A stretch of 64,000 nucleotides of DNA. Source: Flaveria trinervia. Taxonomy: Eukaryota; Streptophyta; Magnoliopsida; Asterales; Asteraceae. This document shows positions 45,985 to 57,372 of this stretch, piece after piece. Both the position numbers and the translations under genes were made by a program. The notes beneath the pieces were generated by a model. That model was not told the DNA's origin and did not search any database. It worked only from the letters and a program-made list of their open reading frames with translations. The DNA lies in assembly GCA_025506515.1 (NCBI GenBank), contig CM046454.1, positions 36,878,503 through 36,942,502 on the forward strand. The letters are read 5' to 3'. How positions within the stretch are numbered: position 1 is the stretch's first letter; each line of letters opens with the position of its first letter.

Positions 45985-48850
45985 ATGGCACCATTCAAAT
46001 CAAACCTCACCACAACTGTGTTGCCTACTTCTCAAAATCGTCCTTTTGGACTAAGTTTGATGATGCTATTGATCTGATGGCTGATTCCCAGTATCAAACT
46101 GCTTTTCTTCTGAATCCCACCATCTATCCCGACTCTCTTCGTCAATTCTGGACAAATGTTACCATCCATACTGGGGAGAATGATGTCGTGATCACTCTCA
46201 AGTCATTTGTAAACCAGAAGAAGGTGGTAGTCACTCCTGCTATCATTCGCCAAACGCTAGATCTGAATGATGCTACCTTTGTCACCAAATACCGAAGGGC
46301 ACCATTGATCTCTCATTCATCAACCATGGCTATGAGGGCAACCTAAGTGCTACAACCATTCTGAAGAAGCACTTCCATGATGCTGAACGCCTAATCTTCC
46401 ACATGATCAATGTTTGCCTTGCTCCCAAAACCTCTTCATGGGATCAAATGTCATCCAGGTGGCAGCAGGTATTGTATTCTATTCTTGAACGCCAAAGTTT
46501 AAATTTTTCTGAAATTATATTTTTAGAATTAAAAGATCTGGCAATGAAACCTGTAGCTAACAGATGGCTATTATATCCAAGGTTTCTTATGGCCATAATC
46601 ATGAATCAGTTACAATCTGATGGCCTTGTTGACCTTGGAGTCCCTGCTGTGGTAGTTTTGCCAGAGGTATACTCCAGGCACAACTCTGACCCACAGCTCA
46701 AAGAGGCTGCCAAACTGCTAAAACCCAAGCAGAAGGTACCCACAGCCTCATCCTCCAGATCCAAAGTCCCCTCCAAACCTTATTCCAAACAAACCAAAAA
46801 GGCTACTCAGCGAGTTGAGTCCCTTGATGATGCCCCTGCAACACAAAGGCAGGTTGAAACTATGGGTAGTAATCCCCCTGTAGTTTCCAGGACTCTACCA
46901 GCTGAAACCGCTCAGGAATCCTCTCAACAGGATCCTGATGCAACCAAAAATGGGGAAACCACATTACTGGAATCTCTCTCAGTTGAGAGGATTGCCATTG
47001 AAGAGCACCATTCACCCCAGGTACAATCCTTTTCACACCTATCTCCTACTGAAGCCACCCCTACAAGCCCAACTATGGTTATTGCATAAGTGCTGACTCA
47101 ACTACATTCCTCTACCCCCTCCCCAGAAACCTATTACCACTAGGAAAACCTCAACAGTTGAGGGAGAGGATTATAATGTAGCTGATAACCCACAACACAT
47201 GGATTATAGAGTTAAATTTCCCTGTGTAGAGGTGGAGATTAGAACATCTGGTGAGGCTGCCTCTTCTCCTTGTTCAGCACATGATCAGGATGAAGATGGT
47301 ATCATTTCTAAGTCCTCACCAAAGGCAACTGCCAATGAAGGACATCATCCTGAGGCAGGAAGTCCCCAGTTCCGAGAAATAGGGGCACATGTGAATACTG
47401 ATCTACACTCAGCACATGTTCATCATGATTTCATCAAGAGGTCAGCTGATTCAGGACAGACTGATGATGACCTGGGCTTTTTCTTTGATGTTCTAGCCCA
47501 CAATACAATTCTTGAGACTGAGGTATGTAGACTACAAGAACTGCTTGCCAAAATGTCACAAGAATCAAGTCCATCTGCCCACATTCACCCACAGATGGCA
47601 GTTTCTCCTTAAACTATCCCAAACACTGAGCCACTCTCAACAAATTTGCCACCAGCCTCTGCTTCAGGTGCCATTTCTCAGGGACAGAACCCTCTGACTA
47701 ATGGTTGCTGCCTTTCAAACATCCTTACCTCTCATCACTTCCATAATCACAAACACTGTATATACAAGCCATTGATGGGAGGCTTTCCTCAAATCTTCAA
47801 TCTTTAGTTGATGCTACTGTTTCTAAGAGACTTTCTGACATTCACACCCCTGAACCCAATGCACCCAAAAAGGGGGAGTCTAAGTCAGTGAAATTAGACA
47901 AAAGAAAAAGAGCTGAAGAGGAAGCAGAAAAAGAGAGGAAAGAAAAGGAAATGATCACCTATAAGAGGAAGAAAATCTCTAAAAAGACTGAAGGATCTGA
48001 AAAGACTGAGAAAAAGTTAGAAGAATTGATCAAAGAAGCTGATGAGCAACATAGAAGATCTATGGATAAGATTATTGATCAACTCTTCAGACAAGGATTT
48101 GACACTGCCAAATTGACTCTGAGATCAGAAGGTTAGAGATTCAAGAAATTGAACAAAGATGGGCAAGTTGGAGTGAGAAAAAAAAAAGAAAGGCTAGAAA
48201 CTATGGCAAGATTTATATCACAACATCTGGGAAGGTCAATCACTGAAGTAAAGTCATGGTCCAGAGACAGTATTTTGGAGACAACCACCAGAATCTGTTC
48301 TTCTGAAGTATTTAACAAAGGATTGATAATAGAAGCTCTTGATGAAGCTGGTGCTGGGAAAAGGACTGATATGGCAAAATTATCCAAAGCTTCACTCACA
48401 TCCAAGATGCTAGAGCAGCCTGCACTATCACCCAAACCAAAACAACCACCTTCACAACCCTTAAAACCAACTCCTTTACCAAAGAAACCTACTGAACCCA
48501 TTACCAATGATGCACCTAAGAGGAAGAGAAGGGTGTTGAGGATGGAAGAAGAAGAAGATGATGATGATGATGAGGATGATAGTCTGACACTCTCTGCTAT
48601 TCTCAAAATAAAAATGCCTGAGCCTAGGAGTCAACCAATAATAATCACACCTGACTTCCAAAGGCAAATGGTAAAAGTCAAACTTGAAGAAGAAGAACAG
48701 CACAAACAACAAGATGAGCAGCTGTTAAGGATGATTGATAAAGAGTTTCCCAAGTCTTCATCCATACAAGTTATGAAGAAACATGCTCAGAGGTTGTATG
48801 CTCTCAGATTTACATTCCAATATCAGAAAGAGAGAGTGAGAATTGGGCCT
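45985..48850 (+). pseudogene. Element D ORF3, part before nested element E
   Basis: The ATG at 45985 aligns with ORF3 of E, but one base is lost within the first five codons; the body is read in the next frame (KPHHNCVAYFSKSSFWTKF). The N-terminal domain includes TAFLLNPTIYPDSLRQFW and VVVTPAIIRQTLDL, then LLYPRFLMAIIMNQL (about 46575). A Ser/Pro/Thr/Gln-rich middle follows (46650-47650), then a Lys/Glu coiled coil (47880-48130), a run of Asp/Glu (about 48547-48580) and a C-terminal part up to YQKERVRIGP, where E is inserted. Frames shift near 46345, 47090, 47620 and 48136. There is no signal peptide or transmembrane helix, so 'envelope' is not supported by what I can see. The function is unknown. 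Confidence 0.65.
48846..48850. repeat. Left target site of element E (imperfect)
   Basis: GGCCT here and GGCTG at 61336-61340 flank element E. Comparison with the uninterrupted ORF3 text of E itself (around 50420) shows the two flanks were once continuous coding sequence. The duplication is imperfect, with one inserted or changed base. Confidence 0.5.
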
Positions 48851-49740
48851 TGTCAGGATCAGTGATCACAAGTTTGATGTATCAGAATACAAAGCAGCGG
48901 AATACAAACTAGAATTAGACAAATTGTAGCAAGAAATCGATACTTGTAAGCATTAAGATCGCATACGGTTATAGGGAGAGAATATGTATTCTGATTTCTA
49001 GGAATGTTATAGATGTAGAATATTTCTAATCAAATCAATCATTCATTCCATTCAATTACTCATTCCACCGTTGATTACAATAGGTTGTCACTCCTTATAT
49101 AGAGTGCAACAGTCACTGCTGTTATCACGGAAAGTGACAACTGGCAGATCCAATACAAAAATAACTAATTCTTAACGAACTACTGAAATGTTCACAACTA
49201 CTGAGAACATATCAGCATGTTAAGTACAAAATATAAAACTACTGAAACTACAACGACTGAAGAACAAGCTCTTCAGTCGTTTTACAAAACTACTGAAACA
49301 TAAAAATATAAAACTACGATATCACAACTACTGAAGAAGTACTCTTCAGCAGTTGTGACAAACTACTGAGGCTTCAGTACTTGATCTTCTGACTTTGACC
49401 TTCAGGTGTTTCATCAGCTGATGACTTCAGTAGATATCATCAGCTGATGTCTTCAGTCTTTGTCTTCAGACTTTGTACATCAGTTGTTGATCTTCAGTAC
49501 TTGTGAACTCTTCAGCTGTTGTACTTCAGTACTTTGGTCTTTCAGCTTCAGTACTGTTCTTCAGCTGTTGTACTTCAGCACTTTGGTTCTTCAGCTGTTA
49601 AGGTCTTCAGCACTTGATCTTCAGCTGTTGTAGTCTTCAGCACTTGTCAAACTACTGATGAGGCTTTCAGCAGTTGTTGTGATACCATGTGGGACTTAGA
49701 GGTTTTCTGATCTTGGCTCATTGGTTCTTTTGGTCCAACA
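48851..49740 (-). repeat. Element E 3' LTR (left copy)
   Basis: About 890 bp. At the outer end it reads TGTCAGGATC where the other copies have TGACAGGATC. The minus-strand TATA box is at 49094-49103. Words CTACTGAAG and CTTCAGTAGT fill 49185-49670. Confidence 0.9.
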
Positions 49741-49754
49741 AACTCCCCCTGAAC
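49741..49754 (-). other. Element E polypurine tract
   Basis: The minus strand reads GTTCAGGGGGAGTT, next to the LTR start. Confidence 0.85.
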
Positions 49755-49792
49755 CAATGCAGCCAAAACCTCTAACTTATTTAATCTCCCAC

Positions 49793-52700
49793 TTATTGAT
49801 GGCAAAATGTTGGTCTTTTTCCTTCTTGATCAGTAGAGAAGATGACCCATGTAAGCTCCGGCCTGGGAAGAAATCTCAAATATTGTTTGGCAGAGTATGA
49901 ATGGGAACTCTGTTTTGGGGAACTGGACACAGAGTTGTTATCCCATTCATGAGATTTACTTCCCCATAATGAGTCTGTATGACTCACGAACATAGGCCTC
50001 AAGGAGAACAACTTGTTCCTCCTGAGAGAGTTTTCTGCTCCTCCTTCGAAGAAGAACTCTGGACCATAGTACTCTGATAAGTACTTCATGGTCCTGCCAT
50101 TTTTCAGCTCCACCGTAGTTACCTCCCTATATACAAATTCATCAGGATGGTTGCCTTCAAGGAGTAACTGGAGCTCATTCTTTTGGATGTCTTCAAGCTT
50201 TTTATATAACAACCCCTTCTTAATCATCTTGTTTTCTAGTAAGGCTTGAGGTGTCTTCTTTGCTTGGTGAGCTTTCTTGAATTCATCAATGATTTCCCAG
50301 GTGAGACTACAACGGCCAACATGATGGTAGACTCTATTATTTTTCGTACTTGGCCATTGTATCTGTGGGGATAGTTCTTTTATGGATTCTAGAACTCACC
50401 CTGGGGTGTGGCCATACTCTCACTCTCTCCTTCTGATACTGAAAGGTGTGCCTGAGAGTGTACAGCCTTTGAGCATGCCCTTTCATGGCTTGAATAGATG
50501 ATGACTGAGGAAATTCCTTGTCAACCATCTTCAACAGTTGCTCATCGTGCTGTTTCTGCTGTTCTTCTTCTTCTATCTTGACTCTGACCATTTCCCTTTG
50601 AGAGTCAGGTGTGATCATGGTTGACTTCGGGGTTTTGGTAGCTTCAGAACAGCAGAGAGTGGCAGACGATCATCTTCATCCTCTTCTTCTCTTCTTCTTC
50701 CATCCTCAGCACCCTTCTCCTCCTTCTGGGTACATCACTGGATGATGGTTGGGTTGGTGAAGGAATTGGTTTTGAAGAATAAGGATGTTTGGATTTTGGC
50801 TTAGAGGTTGGTTGGGAGATTTGAGGGATAGGATCTGTTTGAGTGGGTGGAAGGGAAGGTTGATCTAGCATCCTTGTAGTTAGCTTCGCTTTGTGAGTTT
50901 AGCCATCTCTAACCTTTTACCAGCCCCAGCCTCATCAAGGGCTTCCACAATAATCCCTTTGTTGAATTGCTCAGACAGACAGATTCTGGTGTCTATAGCC
51001 AGAATGCTGTCCCTGGTCATGCGCGGATCTCCATTAATGATCTTCCAAGTATTTTGCAATAAAGCGGATCATTATTTCCAACCTCTCTTTCTCAAGAGCA
51101 TCATACCCTGCCCATCGGGTTTGTATCTCTTGTACTTCTAACCTTCTGATCTCACTATCCAGTGTGGCTGTGTCAAACCCCTGCCTGAAGAGTTGTTCAA
51201 TTATTTATCCATGGAGCGGCTGGTGTGTGGTGTCAGCTTCTTTGACCAGCTCCTCCAAGGATTTGTCTTCAGCAGTGTGATCATCAGCACTTCTCTTCGC
51301 TTGTAAGTGAGCAGAGGTTGCTTTTCTTTTCCTCCTCTTGGGCTTGCATCACATCCTTTTCCTTTTCTCGGATCTTTCCTCTTCTTTCTTTCACTGCAGT
51401 ACTCCCCCTTTTTGGTTGCATTGGAGGAAGGGGTTGTACCGCAGAAAGAGTCTTTTGGACAGCAGCATCAACCAAGGGCTGTAAGTGGAGGAAAGCCTCT
51501 CATCAATGGCTTTGATCACTATATCAGTGATTATGGGTGTGATGAGAGGAAGGGAATTTTGGAGTGCAGCACCTATTTGCTCAGGAGGGTTCTGGTCCTG
51601 AGAAGTAGGGCCTGAAGCAGAGGCAGGTGGTTGATTTTGGGGTGGCTCGGTGTTTGGGAAACCTTCAAGGGAAGGTGCCATCTGTGGGTGTATTATGGTG
51701 GCAGATGGACTTGCATCCTGAGACATCTTGGCCAGTAGCTCTTTGAGTCTGCTAACCTCATCTCTAGAATGGTGTTTTGAGCAACTACATCATAGAAGAA
51801 GCTCAGGTCATCATCAGTTGATACTGAATCACCTGACCTCCTGCTTAGAGCAGGATTTACATGCACTGGGTGTAGACCAGTTGGTGCATGTGCCCCTTGT
51901 GCTTGGTACTGGGGACTTCCAGCCTCAGGACAATGTCCATCATCAGCTGTTGCCTCTAGGGAGGTCTTAGCAATGTTACCAGCCTCACTCTGGTCATGTG
52001 CTGAGTCAGAGGAGGTGGCAGCCTCACTAGATATTCTAAGCTCCTTGTCTACACCAGGAGATAGAATTGGGAAACCCCTGTGCTGTGGGTTCTCAGGTGC
52101 ACTGTGTTCCTCCCCCTCAATTGTAGAGGTATGCCCAGTAGTAAGTGGTTCCTGGGGAGGGGGTGAGGAGTGCAATTGAGTCAGCACTTGTGCAACTATT
52201 AAAGTTGGGCTGTGAGGGGCGGTTGTTTGGGGTGAGGGGATAGAAGCAGTGTGCACCTGGGGTGGATGGTGCTCTTCAATGGCAATCTCCTCAAGTGAGT
52301 AAGATCCCAGATAAGTAGGTGCCCCTTGGGTTGCTGCAGGCTCCTGTGGAGAGGAAGCCTGAGCGGCTGTGGCTGGAGGAGTCATTGTATCCACTAGGGG
52401 GTTTGGACTAGTGGATATATCCTGCGTTTGTGTTGCAGGGGCATCCTCAGGGGACTCAATTCCCTGAGTAGCCATTTGGGTTTCTTGTTTGTGGGTTTGG
52501 TGGGGACATTGGATTTGAGGTGGTGGCTGTGGGTTCCAGCTGCGTGGGTTTTCGCAGCTTGGCAGCCATTTTGAGTGTCCGGTCAGAGTTGTGCCGGGAG
52601 TATACTTCTGGCAGAACAGCCGTAGCAGGGACTCCCAAGCCAACAAGTCCCTCAGCATTAAGCTGGTCGATAATGATGGCCATTATGAACGTGGATAGAG

Positions 52701-53283
52701 TATCCAACGGTTAGCAGTTAGTTTTTGAGCCATATCTTTGAGCTCTGAAAATATTAATTCTGAAAAGGTTAGTGGTTGTTGCTCAAGGTAGAATACATTA
52801 CCTGCTGCCATTTGGTGGACATTTGATCCCAAGACGACGTCTTAGGGGCCAAACATACATTACCATGTGAAAAATCAGGCGCTCAGCGTCATTAAAGTGT
52901 TTCTTCATGATGGTGGTGGCACTGAGATCGCCTTGATATCCATGCTGAGCAAAGGATAGATCTATGGTGCCCTTCGGATATCCAGCAGGAGAACTAGCAT
53001 CATTCAGTTGAAGAATTTTACGGATTGTTGCAGGAGTAATGACTACTTCTTTGTGGTTGACGACTGACCGGAGGGATGGTGTGTTGCTCTCCTCAGTGGT
53101 AACAGTAACGTTCATCCAAAATTGGTTCAAGGATTCGGCATGTAAGACGGGGTTCAGAAGGAATGCCTTGTTGTATTGGGACTGAACCATAAGATCGATA
53201 GCAGTATCGAACTTAGTCCAGATCGGCGATTTTGTGAGGTAGGCAACACAGTTGTGTCGCGGTTTAATTTGCATAGACGCCAT
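49793..53283 (-). pseudogene. Element E ORF3
   Basis: The ATG at 53283 (MASMQIKPRHNCVAYL) was chosen because the conserved domain starts here and a TATA box lies about 72 bases upstream; longer frames to 53406 have no conserved text. Domains are an N-terminal fold (KAFLLNPVLHAESLNQFW, VVITPATIRKILQL), YSRHNSD (about 52600), a long Pro/Ser/Thr/Gln-rich region (52560-51500), a charged segment, a Glu/Asp/Arg run (about 50710) and a C-terminal domain (FFFEGGAENSLRRNKLFSL, about 50050; HEWDNN near 49940). Shifts occur near 52830, 52650, 51720, 51430 and 50650. The full length would be about 1,150 codons. Its function and location are unknown; no membrane span is evident. Confidence 0.65.
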
Positions 53284-54048
53284 GGAGAAGAGGGAAGTTT
53301 TGGAGAGGAACGTTAGGTTTGAAGAAGATGAAGCAATGAGAGCTAAGGTTAGGGATATATATAGGGTACGGGTAGGGAAACGACTGAAGGATGTGGTGTT
53401 AGTCATCAGTAGTTTTAAACGACCGTTGACATGGTATTATCCTTTCAGACGTTGAAACAGCTGAAGTCGTGGTGTTAGGCATCAGTAGTTTAGAAAAAAC
53501 TGAAGACCGTGGTTTTGACTTCAGATGATTGAAACAACTGAGGACATGGTGTTTGTCATCAGTAGTTATGAAACTACTGAAGACAGTGGTTTTGTCATCA
53601 GCTGTTGTAAACAACTGAAGACTTGGTATTAGTCATCAGTAGTTATAAAACTACTGAAGACATGTGTTTTGCTTCAGTTGTTTAAAATGAAACAGCAGTT
53701 GTACAAACGACTGAAGAGAAAGTTCTCTTCAGCTGTTTTCGTCAATTCTTAGCTTTTCAGCTGTTTCAAACTGTCCTCAACACATTCATCAGTCTTTATG
53801 GCTGATTTCAGTTGTTTCATAGGACATCAGTACTTATCTGTTTTTACTGATTGCAGTAGTTGTAACTGCATCAGTAGTTGTAACTACATCAGTAGTTTAG
53901 AACAGATGAAGTACTTCAGTACTTGTGAGACATTTAGCCTTCAGTAGTTATAAAAACTACTGAGGTAAAAGAGCTCATCAGTACTTATATGTGACATAGG
54001 TACTCATGATCATCAGTATGAATTACTAAGATCATCAGTAGTTGTCAC
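53284..54048 (-). promoter_or_regulatory. Element E putative internal promoter for ORF3
   Basis: A 765-bp noncoding spacer between RNase H and ORF3. On the minus strand it holds about twenty words of the ACTACTGA, AACTACTGATG and CTTCAGTTGTTT type, also abundant in this element's LTR. They are followed by TATATATA at 53355-53363 and the ORF3 ATG. The array ends about 40 bases upstream of the TATA box. Short frames at 53399-53614 are by-products of the repeats. Confidence 0.5.
53355..53363 (-). promoter_or_regulatory. TATA box upstream of element E ORF3
   Basis: The minus strand reads CCCTATATATATCCC, about 72 bases before the ATG. Confidence 0.5.
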
Positions 54049-54830
54049 CTATTCTAGCTGCAGCATACCAAGCCTTAACACCAGGTTTTGGAAAGTTGAA
54101 CTATCCAAAGGCTTAGTGAAAATGTCTGCAAGCTCATCAGCACTAGGCACAAACTTAGGATCAATCAGACCTTTTTCAAAACAATCCCTTATAAAATGAT
54201 GTCTGATCTCTATATGTTTGGTCCTAGAGTGCTGGACTGGATTTTTGACAATGCAAAGAGCTGAAGCACTATCCATTAACAATGGAGTCTTAGTCTCTGT
54301 AATGCCATAATCCAAAAGTTGGTTTTGAAGCCAGAGTACCTGAGATGTACAGCTTGCAGCAGCAATGTACTCTGCTTCAGCAGTGGATGTAGCAACTGAG
54401 GTCTGTTTCTTGCTCTGCCAAGAAATCAAGCAGTTGCCTAGGAATTGACATCCACCAGAAGTTGATTTCCTGGTCAACTTACACCCTGCATAGTCACTGT
54501 CAGAAAAAGCAACTAATTTACCAGAATGTCCGGTAGAATACCATAAACTAGAGATGGAGTGCCTTGCAGATATCTAAAGATCCTCTTGACTGCAATCAGA
54601 TGAGACTCTTTAGGTGCAGCCTGAAATCTAGCACAAACACATGTAGCAAACATAATATCTGGTCTAGAAGCTGTTAAATACATCAAGGACCCAATCATAC
54701 ATCTGTAAAGTGTTTCATCAACCACTTTACCTTTCTGATCTGAGTCCAGTTGGGTGGTGCTGCTCATGGGAGTAGAACAGGGTTTACAGTTTTGTAAATC
54801 AAACTTTTGCAAAAGATCTTTTGTATATTG
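54049..54830 (-). pseudogene. pol: Element E RNase H
   Basis: Two open pieces, 54812-54513 and 54477-54049, are separated by a short shift near 54540. They contain YLTASRPDIMFATCVCARFQ, ESHLIAVKRIFRYLQGT, STSGGCQFLGN, STAEAEYIAAASC (catalytic Glu), DSASALCI (Asp), KHIEIRHHFIRD and ADIFTKPLD, and end LRLGMLQLE. RNase H removes the RNA strand during reverse transcription. It is almost intact. Confidence 0.85.
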
Positions 54831-55692
54831 GACTGATGAATAAAAATTCCATCAGCCTTTTGTTTGATTTGCAACCCCAGAAAGAACTGTAATTCTCCCA
54901 TGGCACTCATTTCAAACTTCTGTTGCATCAACTTTGTAAAGGCATCACACAACTTTGGATCAGAGATGCAAAAATGATATCATCTACATAAATTTGAACA
55001 AGTAGATTATGCTGCCCAGCTTTCTTAATGAATAAAGTCTTATCTATGGAGCCTCTAGTGAAATTGTTTTCCAGAAGAAAGTTTGATAATGTCTCATACC
55101 AGGCTCTAGGAGCTTGTTTTAACCCATAAAGAGCCTTATCAAGCTTATACACCCAATTAGGATGTTTATTGTCCTCAAAGCCTGGAGGTTGACATACATA
55201 AACCTCTTCTTTAATTTTTCCATACAAAAATGCACTTTTGACATCCATTTGAAAAACTTTAAGGTTTTGATAAGCAGCATAAGCTAAAAACAATCGAATT
55301 GCTTCCAGTCTGGCTACAAGGGCAAAGGTTTCATCATAATCAATACCTTCTTCTTGTGCAAACCCCTGAACAACCAGTCTGGCCTTGTTCTTAACAATAA
55401 GCCCATTTTCATCAGTTTTGTTCCTAAACACCCATTTAGTGCCTATTGCACACTTACCTGGAGGTAGAGGAACCAGTTCCCACACTTGCTGTTTCTTGAA
55501 CTGAAGAAGCTCAAGCTGCATGGCATCAACCCATCCATTGTCCTTTAAAGCAATGTGATAATTCTTTGGCTCTTGCTGACTGATGAAGAGAGCATAGAAG
55601 CAGAAATTTGACAATTGACTTCTTGTTGATACTCCAGCAGTGATATCACCAATGATTTGAGACATAGGGTGATTCTTCAGATCTTGATACAC
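54831..55692 (-). pseudogene. pol: Element E reverse transcriptase
   Basis: The open piece 55692-54928 (254 codons) holds NGWVDAMQLELLQFKKQQVW, ARLVVQGFAQEEGIDYDETF, QMDVKSAFLYGKIKEEVYVC (first catalytic Asp), QPPGFED, KALYGLKQAPRAWYETLSNF and VQIYVDDIIFAS with the catalytic Asp pair at 54979-54990. Right after this motif one base is lost compared with element D, shifting to the piece 54952-54764 (KLMQQKFEMSAMGELQFFLG). A single indel thus separates this RT from an open frame. FALVA stands where D has FAPVA. Confidence 0.87.
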
Positions 55693-56200
55693 AATGAGAT
55701 CTGTGCAAGTGTTTGTAGCCGGTTCAGCAGCAACAGATGGTGATGGTGAATCATTTCCTTGAAACCAATCAGTGGATGGTAATTCAAAGGAGGTTGAATT
55801 CGAAGAAATCTCATCAGCATTTGTTGTGGATGGTGCTACTAGCGCTACAGGAACATCAGGTCTAGCTGAGTCAGGCAGCTGATCACTAAACCTGAAGAGG
55901 TGAGTACTGCAATCATCATCATCATAGCAGTACCACCAGGTGGTGAACTGTTGACAGGAGCAACAGCAGGAGTTTGATAAGGAACATATTGCAGTATGTC
56001 CAAATCAAATAACTCCACAGGACTTTGTGGAATCTTGTCCTTTGGAGATTCATTAAACTTAACATGTAGAGTTTCTTCAACCATCTTTGTTCTGCAGTTG
56101 AAGACTCTGTATGCCTTGCAAGTAGATGAATAACCAACAAAGTATCCTGCATCCACTTAGGATCGAATTTGTGGAGTTGATCCTTTGTGTTGAGAATAAA
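55693..56200 (-). pseudogene. pol: Element E integrase C-terminus and linker to RT
   Basis: The piece 56156-55845 reads MDAGYFVGYSSTCKAYRVFN, the conserved GYS.....RV region of copia integrase, then a Ser/Pro/Thr/Val-rich linker of about 150 codons with a small run of Met codons (ATGATG repeats near 55915). A shift near 56210 separates it from the integrase core. Confidence 0.75.
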
Positions 56201-57372
56201 ACAGGGACACCAAATGCTTTGAAAAATGAAATCAGAGGAGCCAAATGATGGAGAACTTCATATGGAGTCTTCATCAACCTCTGATTTACTAAAACTCTAT
56301 TTTGCACATAACAAGCTGTGTTGACAGCTTCGGCCCAAAAGGTCAATGGCAAACCTGAGTCAGCCAGCATGGACCTTGCATCTTCAATGAGGGTCCTGTT
56401 CTTTCTCTCCACTACTCCATTTTGTTCTGGAGTCCTTGGAATGCTGAACTGCCTTTTGATTCCCTTTGAAAGATAGAAGTCATCAAGTGTATGATTTCTG
56501 AACTCAGTTCCATTATCACTCCTAATACACTTGACTGGAAGGGAATACTGCTTCTCAATGTACAGCACAAAGTGGATAATCTTCTGAGCAGCCTCATCCT
56601 TTGAATGTAGAAAGAAAGTCCATACAAATCTGGAGTAATCATCCACAATTACCAGACAGTATTTCTTCTTTGCCATGCTCATTACTCTCACAGGACCAAA
56701 TAGATCCATATGCAGTAATTGCAAGCAGGCAGTGGACTTGGACACTTCAATAGGAGGAAATGAGACCTTGTGCTGTTTTCCTTTTAAACAAGCAGTGCAG
56801 GTTTCATCACAGTGGAACTCCTTTATTGGTAAGCCTCTGACTAAACTATTGTGGCTAAGCTGATTCATGTTTTTGAGATTAACATGACCAAGCCTCCTGT
56901 GCCACAGTTTAGATTCTTGAGAAGAGGCTTTGGAAAATAGGCAAGGATTGCCTTTGAGATCTATCTTCTTAGAGAGATCTAAGGCATACACTCTTCCTGT
57001 CCTGTTGGCTTTCAGGAGAGTGTGATCATCCAACACCTTGTCAATCAAGTGCAAAACTTTGGATGACAGAATCCTACAGTTTTGACTTGTGAAAAGGGCA
57101 ACATGGCCTTTATCACACATTTGACTGACACTCAAGAGGTTGTACTTGAGATTTTCCACATGATTAACATCATCAAATTTGATTTCTCCATTGGAGACAA
57201 AGCCCTTACCGATGATGTAACCCCTAGCATCATTGCCAAAAGAGACAAATCCCTTCTTTCCTTGAGAGTAGTCATGAAGAAGAGAGATGTTCCCAGTCAT
57301 GTGCATAGATCCCCCACTGTCTACATACCAGATGCTACTTTGCATGTTGAAGAACCCTGCAATAATAAACAA
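56201..57372 (-). CDS. pol: Element E protease and integrase core, open frame
   Basis: The frame is open for 431 codons (57372 to 56077; the last part is out of frame with the family). Protease site WYVDSGGSMHMTG at about 57330-57292. Integrase follows: HRRLGHVNLKNM (zinc-binding His pair, about 56910), CTACLKGKQHK (Cys pair, about 56790), MDLFGPVRV (Asp, about 56705), IRSDNGTEF (Asp, about 56525) and PEQNGVVERKN (Glu, about 56425). The spacing of the last two fits the D-D35-E pattern. All catalytic residues are present, the only such open frame in the window. It would be part of a gag-pol polyprotein, so its annotated start is not a true start. Confidence 0.85.

Noticed and set aside
48547..48580. 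GAT microsatellite run
   Set aside because: It lies within the ORF3 coding region and encodes the Asp/Glu run also present in E; not an independent feature.
45985..48850. Calling ORF3 an envelope gene
   Set aside because: No signal peptide, transmembrane segment or fusion-peptide-like stretch is visible; the label would rest only on its position after pol.
53399..53614. Frame extending ORF3 of E upstream of 53283
   Set aside because: Upstream codons lie in the TATA and word region and are not shared with D; the start at 53283 is supported by homology.
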